The notes under the pieces: model-generated
The model's input: the letters and a program-made list of their open reading frames with translations, nothing else
Told to the model about the DNA's origin: nothing
The model's database searches: none
Assembly (NCBI RefSeq): GCF_013385825.1
Contig: NZ_JACAPG010000008.1
Location: 353,853-417,852 of the forward strand
Source: Pseudomonas reactans
GTDB taxonomy: Bacteria > Pseudomonadota > Gammaproteobacteria > Pseudomonadales > Pseudomonadaceae
Length of the DNA: 64,000 nt
Reading direction: 5' to 3'
In this document: positions 51,593 through 61,016 of the stretch, piece after piece
How the letters are laid out: each line of letters begins with the position of its first letter
Position numbering within the stretch: the stretch's first letter is position 1
Position numbers and translations under genes: made by a program

Positions 51593-52290
51593 TGCTGATG
51601 CAGCCGGTGGCGATGACCGTCGAAGCAGGGCTTGCCGCCGAGCAAGACCTGCTGGCGGCTGTTTGCGCGGGTGAGCGGGAATATGGATTGCTGTTCTGGC
51701 AACCCAGCGACCAAGCCTTGGTCATGCCGCGTCGTTTGAGCCGCTTGCCGGCGTTTGAGACCGCCAGCCAGGTTTCCGCGGATGCCGGGTGGCCGGTATT
51801 GTTGCGTGAAACCGGTGGAGAACCGGTGCCGCAGTCGAATGCGACGGTCAACATCGCCTTGGTCTATGCTCCGCCGCGCAGTGAAGGCGATCAGAACCGT
51901 ATCGAAACCGGTTATTTGCGTTTATGCCAACCTATCTGCGACTTGCTGATCGAGTTGGGAGGCGATGCGTCCGTCGGTGAAATCGACGGTGCGTTTTGCG
52001 ACGGTCGCTACAACGTCAACCTTAACGGCCGCAAAATGGTCGGCACGGCCCAGCGCTGGCGACAAAGTGGTGGTCGCCCGGTGGGCTTGGTGCACGGTGC
52101 GCTGTTGCTGGAAAACGATCGCGAAGAGCTGATCGCGGCGGTCAATCGCTTCAATGAAGCTTGCGGCCTCGACCAGCGGGTGCGTGCCGACAGCCATATT
52201 GCCCTGCACGAAGCCTTCCCCGCGCCGGATGCGATCAGCCGGCTGGACGCCCTGTACCGCAAAATGCTGGCCAGCTTCCTAGCGGTTTAG
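51592..52290 (+). CDS. lipoate-protein ligase A family protein
   Basis: 232 residues of the BPL/LplA/LipB fold. The Lys-containing loop [20 protein letters not shown] is the strongest feature; [12 protein letters not shown] matches the N-terminal part. Shorter than E. coli LplA, so it may lack the C-terminal domain and could be a lipoyl or other acyl transferase. It is coupled to trpC by a one-base overlap (TGATG), though no link to tryptophan is known. Its TAG stop overlaps the vfr stop on the other strand by three bases. Confidence 0.78.
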   Translation: MLMQPVAMTVEAGLAAEQDLLAAVCAGEREYGLLFWQPSDQALVMPRRLSRLPAFETASQVSADAGWPVLLRETGGEPVPQSNATVNIALVYAPPRSEGDQNRIETGYLRLCQPICDLLIELGGDASVGEIDGAFCDGRYNVNLNGRKMVGTAQRWRQSGGRPVGLVHGALLLENDREELIAAVNRFNEACGLDQRVRADSHIALHEAFPAPDAISRLDALYRKMLASFLAV

Positions 52291-52931
52291 CGGGTGCCGA
52301 ACACCACCATCGTCTTGCCTTTGACGTGCACCAGGTTGCGCTCTTCCAGGTCCTTGAGCACGCGACCGACCATCTCCCGCGAACAGCCGACAATGCGCCC
52401 GATTTCCTGGCGCGTGACCTTGATCTGCATGCCGTCGGGGTGCGTCATGGCGTCGGGTTGCTTGCACAGGTCCAGCAGGCAGCGGGCGACTCGGCCGGTG
52501 ACGTCAAAGAATGCCAGGTCGCCGACCTTGCGCGTGGTGTCGCGCAGACGCTGGGCAATCTGGCCGCTCAGGGCGTACAGAATGTCAGGATCGTGCTGGG
52601 ACAACTCGCGGAACTTGGCGTAGCTGATCTCGGCCACTTCGCATTCGACCTTGGCGCGCACCCAGGCGCTGCGCTCCTGTTCCTTGCCAGCTTGTTCGAA
52701 CAGCCCCAACTCCCCAAAGAAATCCCCGGTGTTCAGGTAGGCGATGATCATTTCGCGGCCGTCTTCATCCTCGATCAGGATGGTGACCGAGCCTTTGATG
52801 ATGAAGAACAGGGTTTCGGAGCGTTCGCCGGCGCAGATGATGTTGTGCTTGGCCGGGTAGCGGCGGCGCTGGCAATGCATCAACAGTTTGTCGAGATTCT
52901 TGATCTTGGGTATGGGAGTAAGGGCAACCAT
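52287..52931 (-). CDS. vfr: Vfr/CRP cyclic-AMP receptor regulator
   Basis: Global regulator that binds cAMP and activates virulence or carbon-use genes depending on species. 214 residues. The cyclic-nucleotide domain shows [11 protein letters not shown] and the Arg/Ser contact region in [14 protein letters not shown]; the DNA-binding helix-turn-helix is [20 protein letters not shown]. Start ATG at 52931 ([17 protein letters not shown]). The position after trpC matches, from memory, P. aeruginosa vfr (PA0652). Confidence 0.95.
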   Translation of the reverse strand: MVALTPIPKIKNLDKLLMHCQRRRYPAKHNIICAGERSETLFFIIKGSVTILIEDEDGREMIIAYLNTGDFFGELGLFEQAGKEQERSAWVRAKVECEVAEISYAKFRELSQHDPDILYALSGQIAQRLRDTTRKVGDLAFFDVTGRVARCLLDLCKQPDAMTHPDGMQIKVTRQEIGRIVGCSREMVGRVLKDLEERNLVHVKGKTMVVFGTR

Positions 52932-53178
52932 GGTTGTATCCCGAAAAGACTGCGCTAGATAGTTTGAGTTGTTGTATTCATCGGGTATCGGCACTGATAC
53001 GCGCTGTATAAAGGGTGGCATTACGCCATCGATTTGGCGTCAGCTTAACAGACACATTCTGACTCGATTAGCCAATTTTCCGCGCAAAGCCTGCTATTGA
53101 TCGCTTTTGTTGCAAACGCTGACGCAGGCGGGCCCTGTGCTAAGCTGGCGACCCTTTTTTAGCAGTGGAGTCTGGGCG

Positions 53179-53601
53179 ATGAAGGCACGCATCCAATGGG
53201 CGGGCGAAGCCATGTTCCTCGGTGAGTCGGGCAGTGGCCATGTGGTGGTCATGGACGGCCCGCCGGAAGCCGGTGGCCGTAACCTGGGCGTACGCCCGAT
53301 GGAAATGCTCCTGCTGGGCGTAGGCGGTTGCAGCAATTTCGACGTGGTCAGCATCCTGAAAAAGTCCCGCCAGGCCGTGGAAAGCTGCGAAGCCTTCCTA
53401 GAAGCCGAGCGTGCCACTGAAGACCCCAAGGTATTCACCAAGATCCACATGCATTTCGTGGTGAAGGGCCGGGCGCTGAAAGAAGCCCAGGTCAAACGGG
53501 CTATCGAGCTGTCAGCCGAGAAGTATTGCTCGGCGTCGATCATGCTCGGTGCGGCCGGTGTGGCCATCACCCATGATTACGAAATCATCGAGTTGGGTTG
53601 A
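53179..53601 (+). CDS. OsmC family protein
   Basis: 140 residues of the OsmC/Ohr fold. Two conserved Cys lie in LLGVGGCSNFDVVSIL and in SAEKYCSASIMLG; such pairs reduce organic peroxides. The subgroup (OsmC, Ohr or YhfA-like) cannot be settled; it is most like the YhfA type that lies beside crp in E. coli. Start ATG at 53179. It is transcribed away from vfr across about 250 bases. Confidence 0.9.
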   Translation: MKARIQWAGEAMFLGESGSGHVVVMDGPPEAGGRNLGVRPMEMLLLGVGGCSNFDVVSILKKSRQAVESCEAFLEAERATEDPKVFTKIHMHFVVKGRALKEAQVKRAIELSAEKYCSASIMLGAAGVAITHDYEIIELG

Positions 53602-53616
53602 TTGATCGAGGACTAA

Positions 53617-53714
53617 TGTAGGAGCGAGCTTGCTCGCGAAAAACTTCAACGATTACGCGGGCATCCAGAATGTCCGAGTCGCCTGGGGGTTTCGCGAGCA
53701 AGCTCGTTCCTACA
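53617..53714. repeat. REP palindrome between the osmC-type gene and coq7
   Basis: Arms TGTAGGAGCGAGCTTGCTCG and the inverse near 53691-53714, with a 50-base centre. A variant of the same Pseudomonas REP family, with GCGAGC in place of CTGGCTTGCC. It lies between convergent genes and ends ten bases from the coq7 stop. Confidence 0.88.
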
Positions 53715-53724
53715 GGGTGAAGCT

Positions 53725-54372
53725 TTAGATTCGGTAGGTGCTTTTGGTCATGACTTTGGCCAAGAGACTCATGCCGAACCGCACCGGCGCGGGGAAGCGG
53801 AAACCGCCTGCATCCAACGCGCTCTCCGCGTGGTGTTCTTCATCGATGCGCATCTGCTCAAGAATCGCGCGGGACTTTTCGTCCTCGGCTGGCAATTGTT
53901 CCAGATGCTCATCCAAGTGTTTGCACACTTGGTGTTCAGTCGCCGCGACAAAACCCAGGCTGACCTTGTCACTGATCAAGCCGGCCGCTGCGCCAATTCC
54001 GAACGACAAACCATAGAACAGTGGGTTCAGCACGCTCGGGTGACTGCCCAGTTGGCGAATGCGTTGCTCGCACCAGGCCAGGTGGTCGATTTCTTCCTCG
54101 GCGGCATGTTCCATGGCGGCACGGACCTGCGGCAGCTTGGCGGTCAGGGCCTGGCCCTGGTACAGCGCCTGGGCGCAGACTTCACCGGTATGGTTGATGC
54201 GCATCAGGCCGGCAACGTGGCGGGTCTCGGTCTCGCTCATCTGGGCGTCGGGCTGCACAATCGCGGGCGAAGGGCGGTACGGCTGACCACTGAACGGCAG
54301 CAGCGTGCGCATGGCCATGTCGGCTTGCAGCAACAGACGGTCAATCGGCGAGTAGTGACGTTGGGTAGTCAT
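53725..54372 (-). CDS. coq7: 3-demethoxyubiquinol 3-hydroxylase Coq7 (UbiF-type di-iron)
   Basis: Hydroxylates the ubiquinone ring in a late step of ubiquinone synthesis, at the inner membrane. 215 residues. Di-iron ligands lie in the repeated E...ExxH pattern ([35 protein letters not shown]). This is the Pseudomonas replacement for UbiF. The ATG at 54372 has a perfect GGAGGT upstream. Confidence 0.95.
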   Translation of the reverse strand: MTTQRHYSPIDRLLLQADMAMRTLLPFSGQPYRPSPAIVQPDAQMSETETRHVAGLMRINHTGEVCAQALYQGQALTAKLPQVRAAMEHAAEEEIDHLAWCEQRIRQLGSHPSVLNPLFYGLSFGIGAAAGLISDKVSLGFVAATEHQVCKHLDEHLEQLPAEDEKSRAILEQMRIDEEHHAESALDAGGFRFPAPVRFGMSLLAKVMTKSTYRI

Positions 54373-54450
54373 GCTGACCTCCGGGAAGAATCTCGGCGGC
54401 CAGTTTACCGCAAGAGAGGGGGAAGCGTTTGCGCTGAGTCAAGGGCATGG

Positions 54451-54473
54451 GGTCGCAGCCTGGGGCCGCGACC
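54451..54473. terminator. hairpin after the HIT gene
   Basis: Arms GGTCGC (54451-54456) and GCGACC (54468-54473), 16 bases beyond the HIT stop codon on the minus strand. There is no T run, so only weak or Rho-aided termination is likely. Confidence 0.3.
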
Positions 54474-54489
54474 TTAGATGAAGGGCTGA

Positions 54490-54828
54490 TCAGCCCGGCG
54501 GCCAGTTCATCTGGCGCTGACCCAGCACATGCATATGGATGTGATAGACGGTCTGCCCACCTTTCGGGTTGCAGTTCATCACTACCCGGAAACCTTCTTC
54601 ACAGCCTTGTTCTACGGCCAGACGCTGGGCGGTGAACAGAATATGACCGGCCAGGGCTTTATCTTCTTCGGTCAGGTCATTGAGGGTCGGGATGTGTTTC
54701 TTGGGAATGACCAGGAAATGCACAGGTGCCGCCGGATGGATGTCCTTGAACGCCAGGACTTGATCATCTTCGTAGATGATATCCGCGGGTATTTCTCTGT
54801 TGATGATCTTGGTGAACAGAGTATCCAC
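54490..54828 (-). CDS. hinT: HIT family nucleotide hydrolase (HinT-like)
   Basis: 112 residues. The catalytic HIT motif is YHIHMHVLG near the C-terminus; FTKIINREIPADIIYEDD and HFLVIPKKHIPTLNDL are typical of HinT/PKCI phosphoramidases, which cleave adenosine phosphoramidate. Starts with GTG, with GGAG nine bases before. Substrate in the cell unknown. Confidence 0.92.
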   Translation of the reverse strand: MDTLFTKIINREIPADIIYEDDQVLAFKDIHPAAPVHFLVIPKKHIPTLNDLTEEDKALAGHILFTAQRLAVEQGCEEGFRVVMNCNPKGGQTVYHIHMHVLGQRQMNWPPG

Positions 54829-54874
54829 AGCTGTTTCTCCATTATGAATGTGCAGGGTGAGTGTACTCAGCCAA

Positions 54875-55663
54875 TCAACGTGGGCAATAGGCCTTGTTGA
54901 TGGCGCCGGCGATCTTGCGGGTCAGCCAGCGAGGGCTGAAACGCGGGCTGAAGGCGAGCCAGCGGTTGCGTCGGCCGGGAATGATGATGGCTTTGTTCTT
55001 TTCCAGTGCGCGTACGGTGTAGAGCGCCACTTCTTCGGGGCTCATCAGTTGCTGGCTGCGGTCGAGCTTGGCGGTGTCCATTTGCGCGGTACCGAAGAAT
55101 GCGGTGCGTGTCGGGCCAGGGCAAAGGACCGAGACCTTGATGCCGCAGGTTTTCAGTTCTTCGCGCAGGCCTTCGGAGAAATGCAGCACATAGGCCTTGC
55201 TGGCGTAATAGGTGCTCATCCACGGGCCAGGCTGGAACGCTGCGATTGAAGCCACATTGAGAATCTGCCCACCACCGTGCAGCGCCATGGTGTTGCCAAG
55301 CGCATGGCACATACGGGTCAGGGCGAGGATGTTGACCTCCATGAGGTCTTGTTCGGTCATCCAGTCCTGGGCCAGGAATGGCCCGCTGGTGCCAATACCG
55401 GCGCAGTTCACCAGCAGGTCGATCTGCCGCTCGCCTTCTTCAAGCTCCAGTAGGAACCCGGACAAGCGCAACGGCTCGCCCAGGTCGCAGGCCCGGAACA
55501 GCACCTCGACGCCAAAGCGTTGGGTCAATTCGATTGCAATGCTTTCCAACTGATCACGCTGGCGGGCCACCAGAATCAAGCTGCGGCCGCGACGGGCCAG
55601 GGCTTCGGCCATGGCAAGGCCAATGCCGCTGGAGGCGCCGGTGATCAGAGCGTAACGGGTCAT
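54875..55663 (-). CDS. short-chain dehydrogenase/reductase (SDR) family protein
   Basis: 262 residues. NAD(P)-binding TGASSGIGLAMAEAL, NCAGIG and the catalytic Ser-Tyr-Lys (VASIAAF ... YYASKAYVL) are intact; it belongs to the DltE-like classical group. Start at 55663 is preferred, because GGAG lies nine bases before it; an ATG four codons upstream is possible. Substrate unknown. Confidence 0.9.
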   Translation of the reverse strand: MTRYALITGASSGIGLAMAEALARRGRSLILVARQRDQLESIAIELTQRFGVEVLFRACDLGEPLRLSGFLLELEEGERQIDLLVNCAGIGTSGPFLAQDWMTEQDLMEVNILALTRMCHALGNTMALHGGGQILNVASIAAFQPGPWMSTYYASKAYVLHFSEGLREELKTCGIKVSVLCPGPTRTAFFGTAQMDTAKLDRSQQLMSPEEVALYTVRALEKNKAIIIPGRRNRWLAFSPRFSPRWLTRKIAGAINKAYCPR

Positions 55664-55727
55664 GCCTTTCTCCATCGCAACGCCGACGCGCCTGTGACAA
55701 AGGCATCACAGGCCGGGGGGCGTTTCT

Positions 55728-56684
55728 TCACTGTTCTGGAGAGTCTACAGGTTCGCCCGCTTCGTCAGCACTCTGCGCTTCGTCTTCTTCGACGGTGGCG
55801 GCTTGGTCGGCATCTTCATCGGAGGTGATGGAGCTGCTTTCGTAGCCGCTGTCCATGTTGGCTTCGAGCTGGTTCAGGTAACCGTTCATGCCCAGGGTCA
55901 CCACAATGGCAAGCATGACAGGGATAAACGCCAGCCACAGGGTGGCCAGGACTTTTACCGCCGTGGAGTTGCGTGGTGGTGGCGCGCCATACTGGTTGGC
56001 GCCTGCATTGCCCGGCAATACCAGCAGCAGGATCGGGAAGACGCTGTTCACCAGCGGCACCAGGTTGAGGAAGTACAGCCAGCCCGACCAACCCAGGTCG
56101 TGCAGGCGCTGCACACCGATTTGTACACTGACCCAGACCAGCGCAACAAACAGCGCAAGGCCCAGCAGTACGCCAAGGATGGTCCCCGCCGTTGGCGAAG
56201 CGGTGGCAACGGCAAAGCTGACGGTGCTGATGATGCCGCCGGCAACCAGCAGTGTGAGGGTCAACACCAGGGTCCAGGCGAGATAACGCAGACGACCGAT
56301 GCGCCCGTGGATAGTGAACACCTTGAGGGTGGCGTATTCCGGCAGGTCATCACCCACGGCGGAGCGCGGTGGCGCATACGGTGAGGCCGCAGGGCGCGAG
56401 AAACTGCCAGAGTCTGTCTCGTGAGTTTCAGCCAGGCTGAAGGCCACAGGCTGTTCGGGCTCAATGCGAGCATCGACCCCGGCGTTTTTCAGTGCGGTGA
56501 GGTAGGTTTCCGCATCCGGGCGTGACAGGTCGCGTTTGAGTGCGACCGGACGACCGGTGAAGAGCTTCTCGATGGCTTCGACGTCGCTCTTGAACAGCTC
56601 AGCCAGGTTCAGCTTGGCCGTGGTGCTTTCGACACCCGGGAGCAAGGCTCCATCAAACACAATCTTGAAACGGTTGTCGCTCAT
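55728..56684 (-). CDS. DUF805 family membrane protein with extra N-terminal and acidic C-terminal parts
   Basis: 318 residues. The first 85 residues form a separate soluble part (MSDNRFKIVFDGALLPGVES, then a region like regulatory adaptor domains). DUF805 follows (about 110-280) with four membrane segments and the typical FTIHGRIGRLRYLAWTLVL and LHDLGWSGWLYFLNLVPLVN. The tail is rich in Glu, Asp and Ser. Function unknown. Confidence 0.86.
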   Translation of the reverse strand: MSDNRFKIVFDGALLPGVESTTAKLNLAELFKSDVEAIEKLFTGRPVALKRDLSRPDAETYLTALKNAGVDARIEPEQPVAFSLAETHETDSGSFSRPAASPYAPPRSAVGDDLPEYATLKVFTIHGRIGRLRYLAWTLVLTLTLLVAGGIISTVSFAVATASPTAGTILGVLLGLALFVALVWVSVQIGVQRLHDLGWSGWLYFLNLVPLVNSVFPILLLVLPGNAGANQYGAPPPRNSTAVKVLATLWLAFIPVMLAIVVTLGMNGYLNQLEANMDSGYESSSITSDEDADQAATVEEDEAQSADEAGEPVDSPEQ

Positions 56685-56753
56685 GCGGGCTTCCTTGTCA
56701 CTTGATTCAGGGAGGTGGTGCAGGCCGGCTCAAGCAGCAGGCCTTGCAGTGGG

Positions 56754-57716
56754 TCAGCGCGGCCAGCGCAATTGAGCTGCCTGTTCACGGGCCTTGCGGT
56801 ATTCGGCATCCAGACGGGCGACCAGTTCATCGACGCTGGGCAAATCATCAATCTCACCGACACCTTGGCCGGCGGACCATACAGTCTTCCATGCCTTGGC
56901 CTCGTCGCTCAACGGCTTGAGTTTGGAACCGAAGTTGACTTCGCCTTTGCCTTGCAAGGCGGCGAGGTCGAAACCGGCGTTTTCCAGGCTCTGGCGCATA
57001 AAGCTGGCGGGCACGCCGGAGACAGCGGGAGTGTGCACGATGTCGGCTGCGCGCGATGTGAGCAGCATCTCTTTATAAGCATCCGGGGCGTGGCTTTCGG
57101 TGGTGCCGATAAAACGTGTGCCGAAGTAGGCCAGGTCTGCGCCGAGCAACTGGGCGGCGAGGATCTCGTGCCCGTGGTTGAGGCAGCCGGCCAGCAGCAA
57201 GGTTTTGTCGAAGAACTGGCGTATCTCGGCAATCAGCGAGAACGGACTCCAGGTGCCAGCGTGGCCACCCGCGCCGGCCGCCACGGCGATCAGGCCATCT
57301 ACGCCGGCTTCGGCCGCCTTCTCGGCATGACGTCGGGTGGTGACGTCATGGAACACCAGGCCACCGTAGCTGTGTACGGCGTCTACCAACTCCTTCACGG
57401 CGCCCAGGCTGGTGATGACGATCGGCACTTTGTGCTCGACGCAGATCGCCAGATCCGCCTCGAGCCGTGGGTTGCTGTTGTGCACGATCAGGTTGACGGC
57501 GTAAGGCGCGGGGTTGTCCAACTGGGCCAGGCCCGCTTCGATTTCCTCCAGCCAGGCCTTGAACCCGCTGCTTTCGCGTTGGTTGAGCGCCGGGAAACTC
57601 CCGACCACCCCATTGCGGCAGCACGCCAGGACCAGTTGCGGGTTGGAAATCAGGAACATCGGTGCCGCCACGACAGGCAGGCGCAGACGTTGTTCAAGCA
57701 GAGCGGGCAGTGACAT
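56754..57716 (-). CDS. nitronate monooxygenase-like flavoprotein
   Basis: 320 residues, FMN-binding TIM barrel of the NMO/2-nitropropane dioxygenase family. The start LRLPVVAAPMFLISNPQLVL and the FMN/phosphate region GVDGLIAVAAGAGGHAG are typical, and His residues in HDVTTRRHAEKA and GGHAGT fit the family. Substrate is uncertain; enoyl reductase relatives exist. Start ATG at 57716. Confidence 0.88.
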   Translation of the reverse strand: MSLPALLEQRLRLPVVAAPMFLISNPQLVLACCRNGVVGSFPALNQRESSGFKAWLEEIEAGLAQLDNPAPYAVNLIVHNSNPRLEADLAICVEHKVPIVITSLGAVKELVDAVHSYGGLVFHDVTTRRHAEKAAEAGVDGLIAVAAGAGGHAGTWSPFSLIAEIRQFFDKTLLLAGCLNHGHEILAAQLLGADLAYFGTRFIGTTESHAPDAYKEMLLTSRAADIVHTPAVSGVPASFMRQSLENAGFDLAALQGKGEVNFGSKLKPLSDEAKAWKTVWSAGQGVGEIDDLPSVDELVARLDAEYRKAREQAAQLRWPR

Positions 57717-57740
57717 TGGAGGTACCCCGAGTAATTGAAG

Positions 57741-58169
57741 TTAGAACGGTTTGACCACAACCAAAATTACGATAGCCAGCAATATCAGAACGGGCACTTC
57801 ATTGAACCAGCGATAAAAGACATGGCTGCGGGTATTTTCGCCACGCGCAAAACGTTTTACCTGTGCGCCGCACATGTGGTGGTAGCCAATAAGCAGTACG
57901 ACCAGCGTCAGCTTGGCGTGAATCCAACCGCCCGAGTGAAAGATGCTCGGGTTCAGGTAAATCAGCCAACCGCCGAAGATCAGCGCGGCAACCATTGCCG
58001 GCCCCATGATGCCGCGGTACAGCTTGCGCTCCATGACGCTGAAACGTTCCTTGCTGACAGTGTCATCGCTCTGCGCGTGGTAAACGAACAAGCGCGGCAG
58101 GTAAAACAGCCCGGCAAACCAGCAGACAATGCTGACGATATGAAAGGCTTTGACCCATAGATAAAGCAT
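57741..58169 (-). CDS. hemJ: protoporphyrinogen IX oxidase HemJ
   Basis: Membrane protein of 142 residues with four hydrophobic segments, in the heme pathway of bacteria that lack HemG and HemY. It starts MLYLWVKAFHIVSIVCWFAG with a conserved His, and RKLYRGIMGPAM and YHHMCGAQVKRFA are family-typical. Located 24 bases upstream of the nitronate monooxygenase-like gene on the same strand, and diverging from argC. Confidence 0.92.
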   Translation of the reverse strand: MLYLWVKAFHIVSIVCWFAGLFYLPRLFVYHAQSDDTVSKERFSVMERKLYRGIMGPAMVAALIFGGWLIYLNPSIFHSGGWIHAKLTLVVLLIGYHHMCGAQVKRFARGENTRSHVFYRWFNEVPVLILLAIVILVVVKPF

Positions 58170-58304
58170 TTTTAGTTATTCCCAGGTTCACGGTAGCCGA
58201 GATAGTAGTGGCTCATGCGCCCGTACGTCACGTTGACGGTTGTCGCAGGACGATACGGCCCCTATTATCGACGGCTTTCCAGTGGGTTCGTTGAGGGCAG
58301 GTTT

Positions 58305-59339
58305 ATGGTCAAGGTCGGTATCGTCGGCGGCACGGGTTACACCGGTGTCGAATTGCTGCGTCTGTTGGCACAGCATCCGCAAGCTGAGGTGGTGGTCATC
58401 ACTTCCCGATCCGAGGCCGGGCTGGCCGTGGCCGATATGTACCCGAACCTGCGAGGCCACTACGACGGCCTGGCGTTCAGCGTTCCGGACATCAAGACCC
58501 TGGGCGCCTGCGACGTGGTGTTCTTCGCCACCCCGCACGGCGTTGCCCACGCATTGGCCGGTGAGCTGCTTGCTGCGGGCACCAAGGTGATCGATCTGTC
58601 GGCGGACTTCCGTCTGCAGGACGCTGACGAGTGGGCCAAGTGGTACGGCCAGCCACACGGCGCCCCGGAGCTGTTGGAAGAGGCGGTGTACGGCCTGCCG
58701 GAAGTCAATCGTGAGCAGATCAAGCAAGCGCGCCTGATCGCGGTGCCGGGTTGCTATCCGACCGCCACTCAATTGGGGTTCCTGCCTTTGCTGGAAGCCG
58801 GGCTGGCAGATGCTTCGCGTTTGATCGCTGACTGCAAGTCAGGCGTCAGTGGCGCCGGTCGCGGTGCGGCGGTCGGTTCGCTGTACTCCGAGACGTCGGA
58901 AAGCATGAAGGCCTATGCGGTGAAAGGTCACCGTCACTTGCCGGAAATCCGCCAGGGCTTGCGTCGTGCGGCGGGTAAAGATGTGGGTCTGACATTCGTG
59001 CCTCATCTGACGCCGATGATTCGCGGCATTCACTCCACACTGTATGCCACTGTGGATGACCGTTCGGTAGACCTGCAGGCGCTGTTCGAAAAACGTTATG
59101 CCAACGAACCGTTCGTCGACGTGATGCCTGCTGGCAGCCACCCGGAGACCCGCAGCGTACGCGGCGCTAACGTGTGCCGTATTGCCGTGCACCGTCCGCA
59201 GGATGGCGACTTGGTGGTGGTGTTGTCGGTGATCGATAACCTGGTCAAGGGCGCGTCTGGCCAGGCTGTGCAGAACATGAACATCCTGTTTGGCCTGGAT
59301 GAGAAGCTCGGCTTGTCCCACGCGGGCATGCTGCCTTAA
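58305..59339 (+). CDS. argC: N-acetyl-gamma-glutamyl-phosphate reductase ArgC
   Basis: NADPH-dependent third step of arginine synthesis. 344 residues. [18 protein letters not shown] is the nucleotide loop; the catalytic Cys lies in [13 protein letters not shown], and [11 protein letters not shown] and HRHLPEIRQ are conserved. The ATG at 58305 is the family start; the frame runs on to 58215 without support. A strong terminator follows. Confidence 0.97.
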   Translation: MVKVGIVGGTGYTGVELLRLLAQHPQAEVVVITSRSEAGLAVADMYPNLRGHYDGLAFSVPDIKTLGACDVVFFATPHGVAHALAGELLAAGTKVIDLSADFRLQDADEWAKWYGQPHGAPELLEEAVYGLPEVNREQIKQARLIAVPGCYPTATQLGFLPLLEAGLADASRLIADCKSGVSGAGRGAAVGSLYSETSESMKAYAVKGHRHLPEIRQGLRRAAGKDVGLTFVPHLTPMIRGIHSTLYATVDDRSVDLQALFEKRYANEPFVDVMPAGSHPETRSVRGANVCRIAVHRPQDGDLVVVLSVIDNLVKGASGQAVQNMNILFGLDEKLGLSHAGMLP

Positions 59340-59358
59340 GGCTTCCTGGCTGTTAAGC

Positions 59359-59391
59359 AAAAGGCCCGTTGATCGGGCCTTTTGTGTTTTT
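59359..59391 (+). terminator. intrinsic terminator after argC
   Basis: Ten-base arms AAAAGGCCCG (59359-59368) and CGGGCCTTTT (59374-59383), loop TTGAT, then TTTT after a short interruption. It lies 20 bases past the argC stop and works on the plus strand; the A run on the left could also stop minus-strand transcripts. Confidence 0.9.
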
Positions 59392-59428
59392 AAGGGCGGC
59401 AGCGCAGATTGATATACCGTAACAATAG

Positions 59429-59458
59429 TTGACCGCTTTTCTAGGAGAAGCGGATAAT
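59429..59458 (+). promoter_or_regulatory. sigma-70 promoter for erpA, with an IscR-like half-site
   Basis: TTGACC (59429-59434), 18-base spacer, GATAAT (59453-59458), each matching five of six consensus positions. The overlapping ATAGTTGAC equals the left half of the IscR type 1 site of E. coli, but the right half is not recognisable. A hairpin GCCGCCA...TGGCGGC lies between promoter and start codon. Confidence 0.6.
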
Positions 59459-59503
59459 GCCGCCATTACGCATATGGCGGCGGTACGCCGGGAGATTATC
59501 AGC

Positions 59504-59854
59504 ATGAGCGTTGAATCCTTCACCCCCACGGCTTTGCAATTCACCCACGGTGCTGCGCACAAGGTGAAGAGCCTGGTCGATGAAGAGGGTAATGATCGCT
59601 TGAAGCTGCGCGTATTCGTTACGGGCGGCGGTTGTTCAGGGTTTCAGTACGGTTTTACCTTCGATGAAGATGTGGCCGATGATGACACCATCGTTGAGCG
59701 CGAGGGCGTGAGCCTGGTCGTGGATCCGATGAGCTTCCAATACCTTGCAGGTGCCGAGGTGGATTACCAGGAAGGTCTGGAAGGTTCGCGTTTCGTGATC
59801 AAGAACCCTAACGCCACCACGACCTGTGGTTGCGGGTCTTCGTTCTCGATCTGA
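59504..59854 (+). CDS. erpA: iron-sulfur cluster insertion protein ErpA
   Basis: A-type carrier that hands [4Fe-4S] clusters to client enzymes such as IspG/IspH. 116 residues. The three cluster Cys are in [13 protein letters not shown] and the C-terminal [11 protein letters not shown]. The ATG at 59504 ([14 protein letters not shown]) has GGAG upstream; the longer frame to 59429 is not used, since the promoter lies there. Confidence 0.96.
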
Positions 59855-59868
59855 TCTGTAGCGCATAC

Positions 59869-59908
59869 AAAAACGCCGCTTGGCTGTGATAGGCCAAGCG
59901 GCGTTTTG
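59869..59908. terminator. bidirectional terminator between erpA and anmK
   Basis: Arms AAAACGCCGCTTGG and CCAAGCGGCGTTTT pair perfectly around about ten bases. A and T runs at the two ends let it stop both erpA (plus) and anmK (minus), which converge here. Confidence 0.92.
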
Positions 59909-59921
59909 CTGTCCGGCTATT

Positions 59922-61016
<1,095 letters not shown>

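Noticed and set aside
53179..53601. Calling the OsmC-type gene ohr
   Set aside because: The sequence around the two Cys is not the typical Ohr form, and the position by vfr/crp fits the YhfA-like group, so no symbol is given.
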